NCBI GenBank assembly: GCA_900107365.1
Contig: FNPS01000010.1
Coordinates: forward strand, 124,001 to 188,000
From: Flavobacterium aquidurense
GTDB lineage: Bacteria; Bacteroidota; Bacteroidia; Flavobacteriales; Flavobacteriaceae
Direction of reading: 5' to 3'
DNA: 64,000 bases
Position numbers and translations under genes: made by a program. Of this stretch, positions 63,246 through 64,000 are shown piece by piece. The first letter of the stretch is position 1. Each line of letters starts with the position of its first letter. The notes under the pieces are model-generated. The model searched no databases. It was not told the origin of the DNA and was given only the letters and a program-made list of their open reading frames with translations.

Positions 63246-64000
63246 TTTTCTTTACTGCTGAACATCCGGCCATAGTTGTAATTTTAATGGCTTCTGTTGC
63301 TGGTAAACTATCGTTTCTGTTTACTGTTTCCTGTACTACATTTCTAGTAATCTCTTCAAAAATAGTTTCAATTACAGAGGCCGTTTGTAAAGCTGCCGGA
63401 CGACCGTAATCTCCCGCTTCACGAATAGACTGTACAATTGGCACTTCTCCTAAGAACGGAACATCTAAATCTTCTGCAAGGTTTTTAGCTCCTTCCTGAC
63501 CAAAGATGTAATATTTATTATCAGGTAATTCTTCTGGTGTAAAGTACGCCATATTTTCAATGATTCCCAAAACAGGAACATTAATGTTGTCCTGCATAAA
63601 CATGGCAACTCCTTTTTTGGCATCGGCAAGAGCAACCGCCTGAGGTGTGCTAACTACAACCGCTCCGGTAATTGGCAATGATTGCATGATCGAAAGGTGA
63701 ATGTCTCCTGTTCCCGGAGGTAAATCGATTAACATGAAATCTAATTCTCCCCAATCTGCATCAAAGATCATTTGGTTTAATGCTTTTGCAGCCATAGGCC
63801 CTCTCCAGATAACAGCCTGACTTGGTGCTGTAAAGAATCCGATAGAAAGTATCTTGATTTCATAACTTTCAACAGGTTTCATTTTTGATTTTCCATCAAC
63901 GGTAATCGAAACTGGTTTTTCGTGTTCAACGTCAAACATAATTGGCATCGATGGTCCGTAAATATCAGCATCTAAAACCCCAACAGCAAAGCCCATTTTG
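63241..64000 (-). CDS. Mrp/NBP35-type ATPase, partial
   Basis: The C-terminal 253 residues are present. The frame continues past the right edge, so the P-loop Walker A and the N-terminal domain are missing. Seen are DADIYGPSMPIMF (Walker A' region of the deviant P-loop ATPases), LIDLPPGTGDIHL (Walker B) and VSTPQAVALADAKKG. The protein binds and transfers Fe-S clusters. Its CxxC is not visible; the C-terminus ends TMAGCSAVKKN. It is transcribed before the NifU-like gene. Confidence 0.93.
   Translation of the reverse strand, partial: KMGFAVGVLDADIYGPSMPIMFDVEHEKPVSITVDGKSKMKPVESYEIKILSIGFFTAPSQAVIWRGPMAAKALNQMIFDADWGELDFMLIDLPPGTGDIHLSIMQSLPITGAVVVSTPQAVALADAKKGVAMFMQDNINVPVLGIIENMAYFTPEELPDNKYYIFGQEGAKNLAEDLDVPFLGEVPIVQSIREAGDYGRPAALQTASVIETIFEEITRNVVQETVNRNDSLPATEAIKITTMAGCSAVKKN

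Overview
The window looks like chromosomal DNA of a Flavobacterium-type member of the Bacteroidetes. Signs are: AT-rich sequence; promoters of the TTG-N19-TAnnTTTG type; a DnaE with an N-terminal proofreading exonuclease; a MurF-Alr fusion; an S16 protein with a long acidic/Ala-rich tail; PorT-like and other small outer-membrane barrels; a TonB receptor with a carboxypeptidase-like N-domain; and a SprB-repeat-like surface protein cut by the left edge. No phage, IS transposase, rRNA or CRISPR array was seen.

Region 1 (1-9430) is a cell-envelope locus. An ECF sigma factor and a membrane anti-sigma/TPR protein (+) face a minus-strand set: a small membrane protein, a lipoprotein, a PKD/beta-barrel protein, a membrane-anchored TPR-CHAT protease and a retropepsin-like protease whose gene overlaps the CHAT gene. 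A further minus-strand gene, a partial SprB-like adhesin, lies beyond them. Two minus-strand genes share an almost identical promoter-like element with identical internal spacing, a good candidate for the sigma factor's target.

Region 2 (9650-21000) is mostly housekeeping or metabolic: S41 peptidase, TatD nuclease, acyltransferase overlapping asparaginase, a divergent MFS exporter/LysR pair, tRNA-Ser(GGA), a GNAT, an SGNH lipoprotein hydrolase, a DUF3050 protein and a glutaryl-CoA dehydrogenase-like enzyme.

Region 3 (21100-32330) is the most unusual. Three tandem TPR membrane proteins (only the first keeps an AraC-type DNA-binding domain) precede a peptide-secretion cluster. The cluster has four small precursor peptides with a shared leader (three end in Gly-Gly; cores of the plus-strand peptides have 2, 6 and 4 Cys). 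It also has a VKOR-thioredoxin oxidoreductase whose N-terminus looks like a C39-like domain without a catalytic Cys, a C39 peptidase ABC exporter and an HlyD-type adaptor. I read it as a secreted disulfide-bonded peptide system in which the oxidase may recognise the leader itself.

Region 4 (32330-46770): trmN6, rimM, rpsP (minus), a lipoprotein and an RRM protein, the leucine operon leuC-leuD-methyltransferase-leuA-leuB (minus) and dnaE.

Region 5 (46900-64000): two outer-membrane barrels, a Gfo/Idh/MocA oxidoreductase, a prolyl oligopeptidase, a putative metal TonB receptor with a His/Cys-rich small protein, a PorT-like barrel, a PAP2-like membrane protein, murF-alr, mscL, asd, a 2Fe-2S ferredoxin, a secreted protein, a NifU-like scaffold and an Mrp-type ATPase cut by the right edge.

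Intergenic DNA is rich in inverted repeats built from short words, a four-copy 155-bp tandem array, and a 26-27 bp mini-element found inside three otherwise different intergenic repeats.
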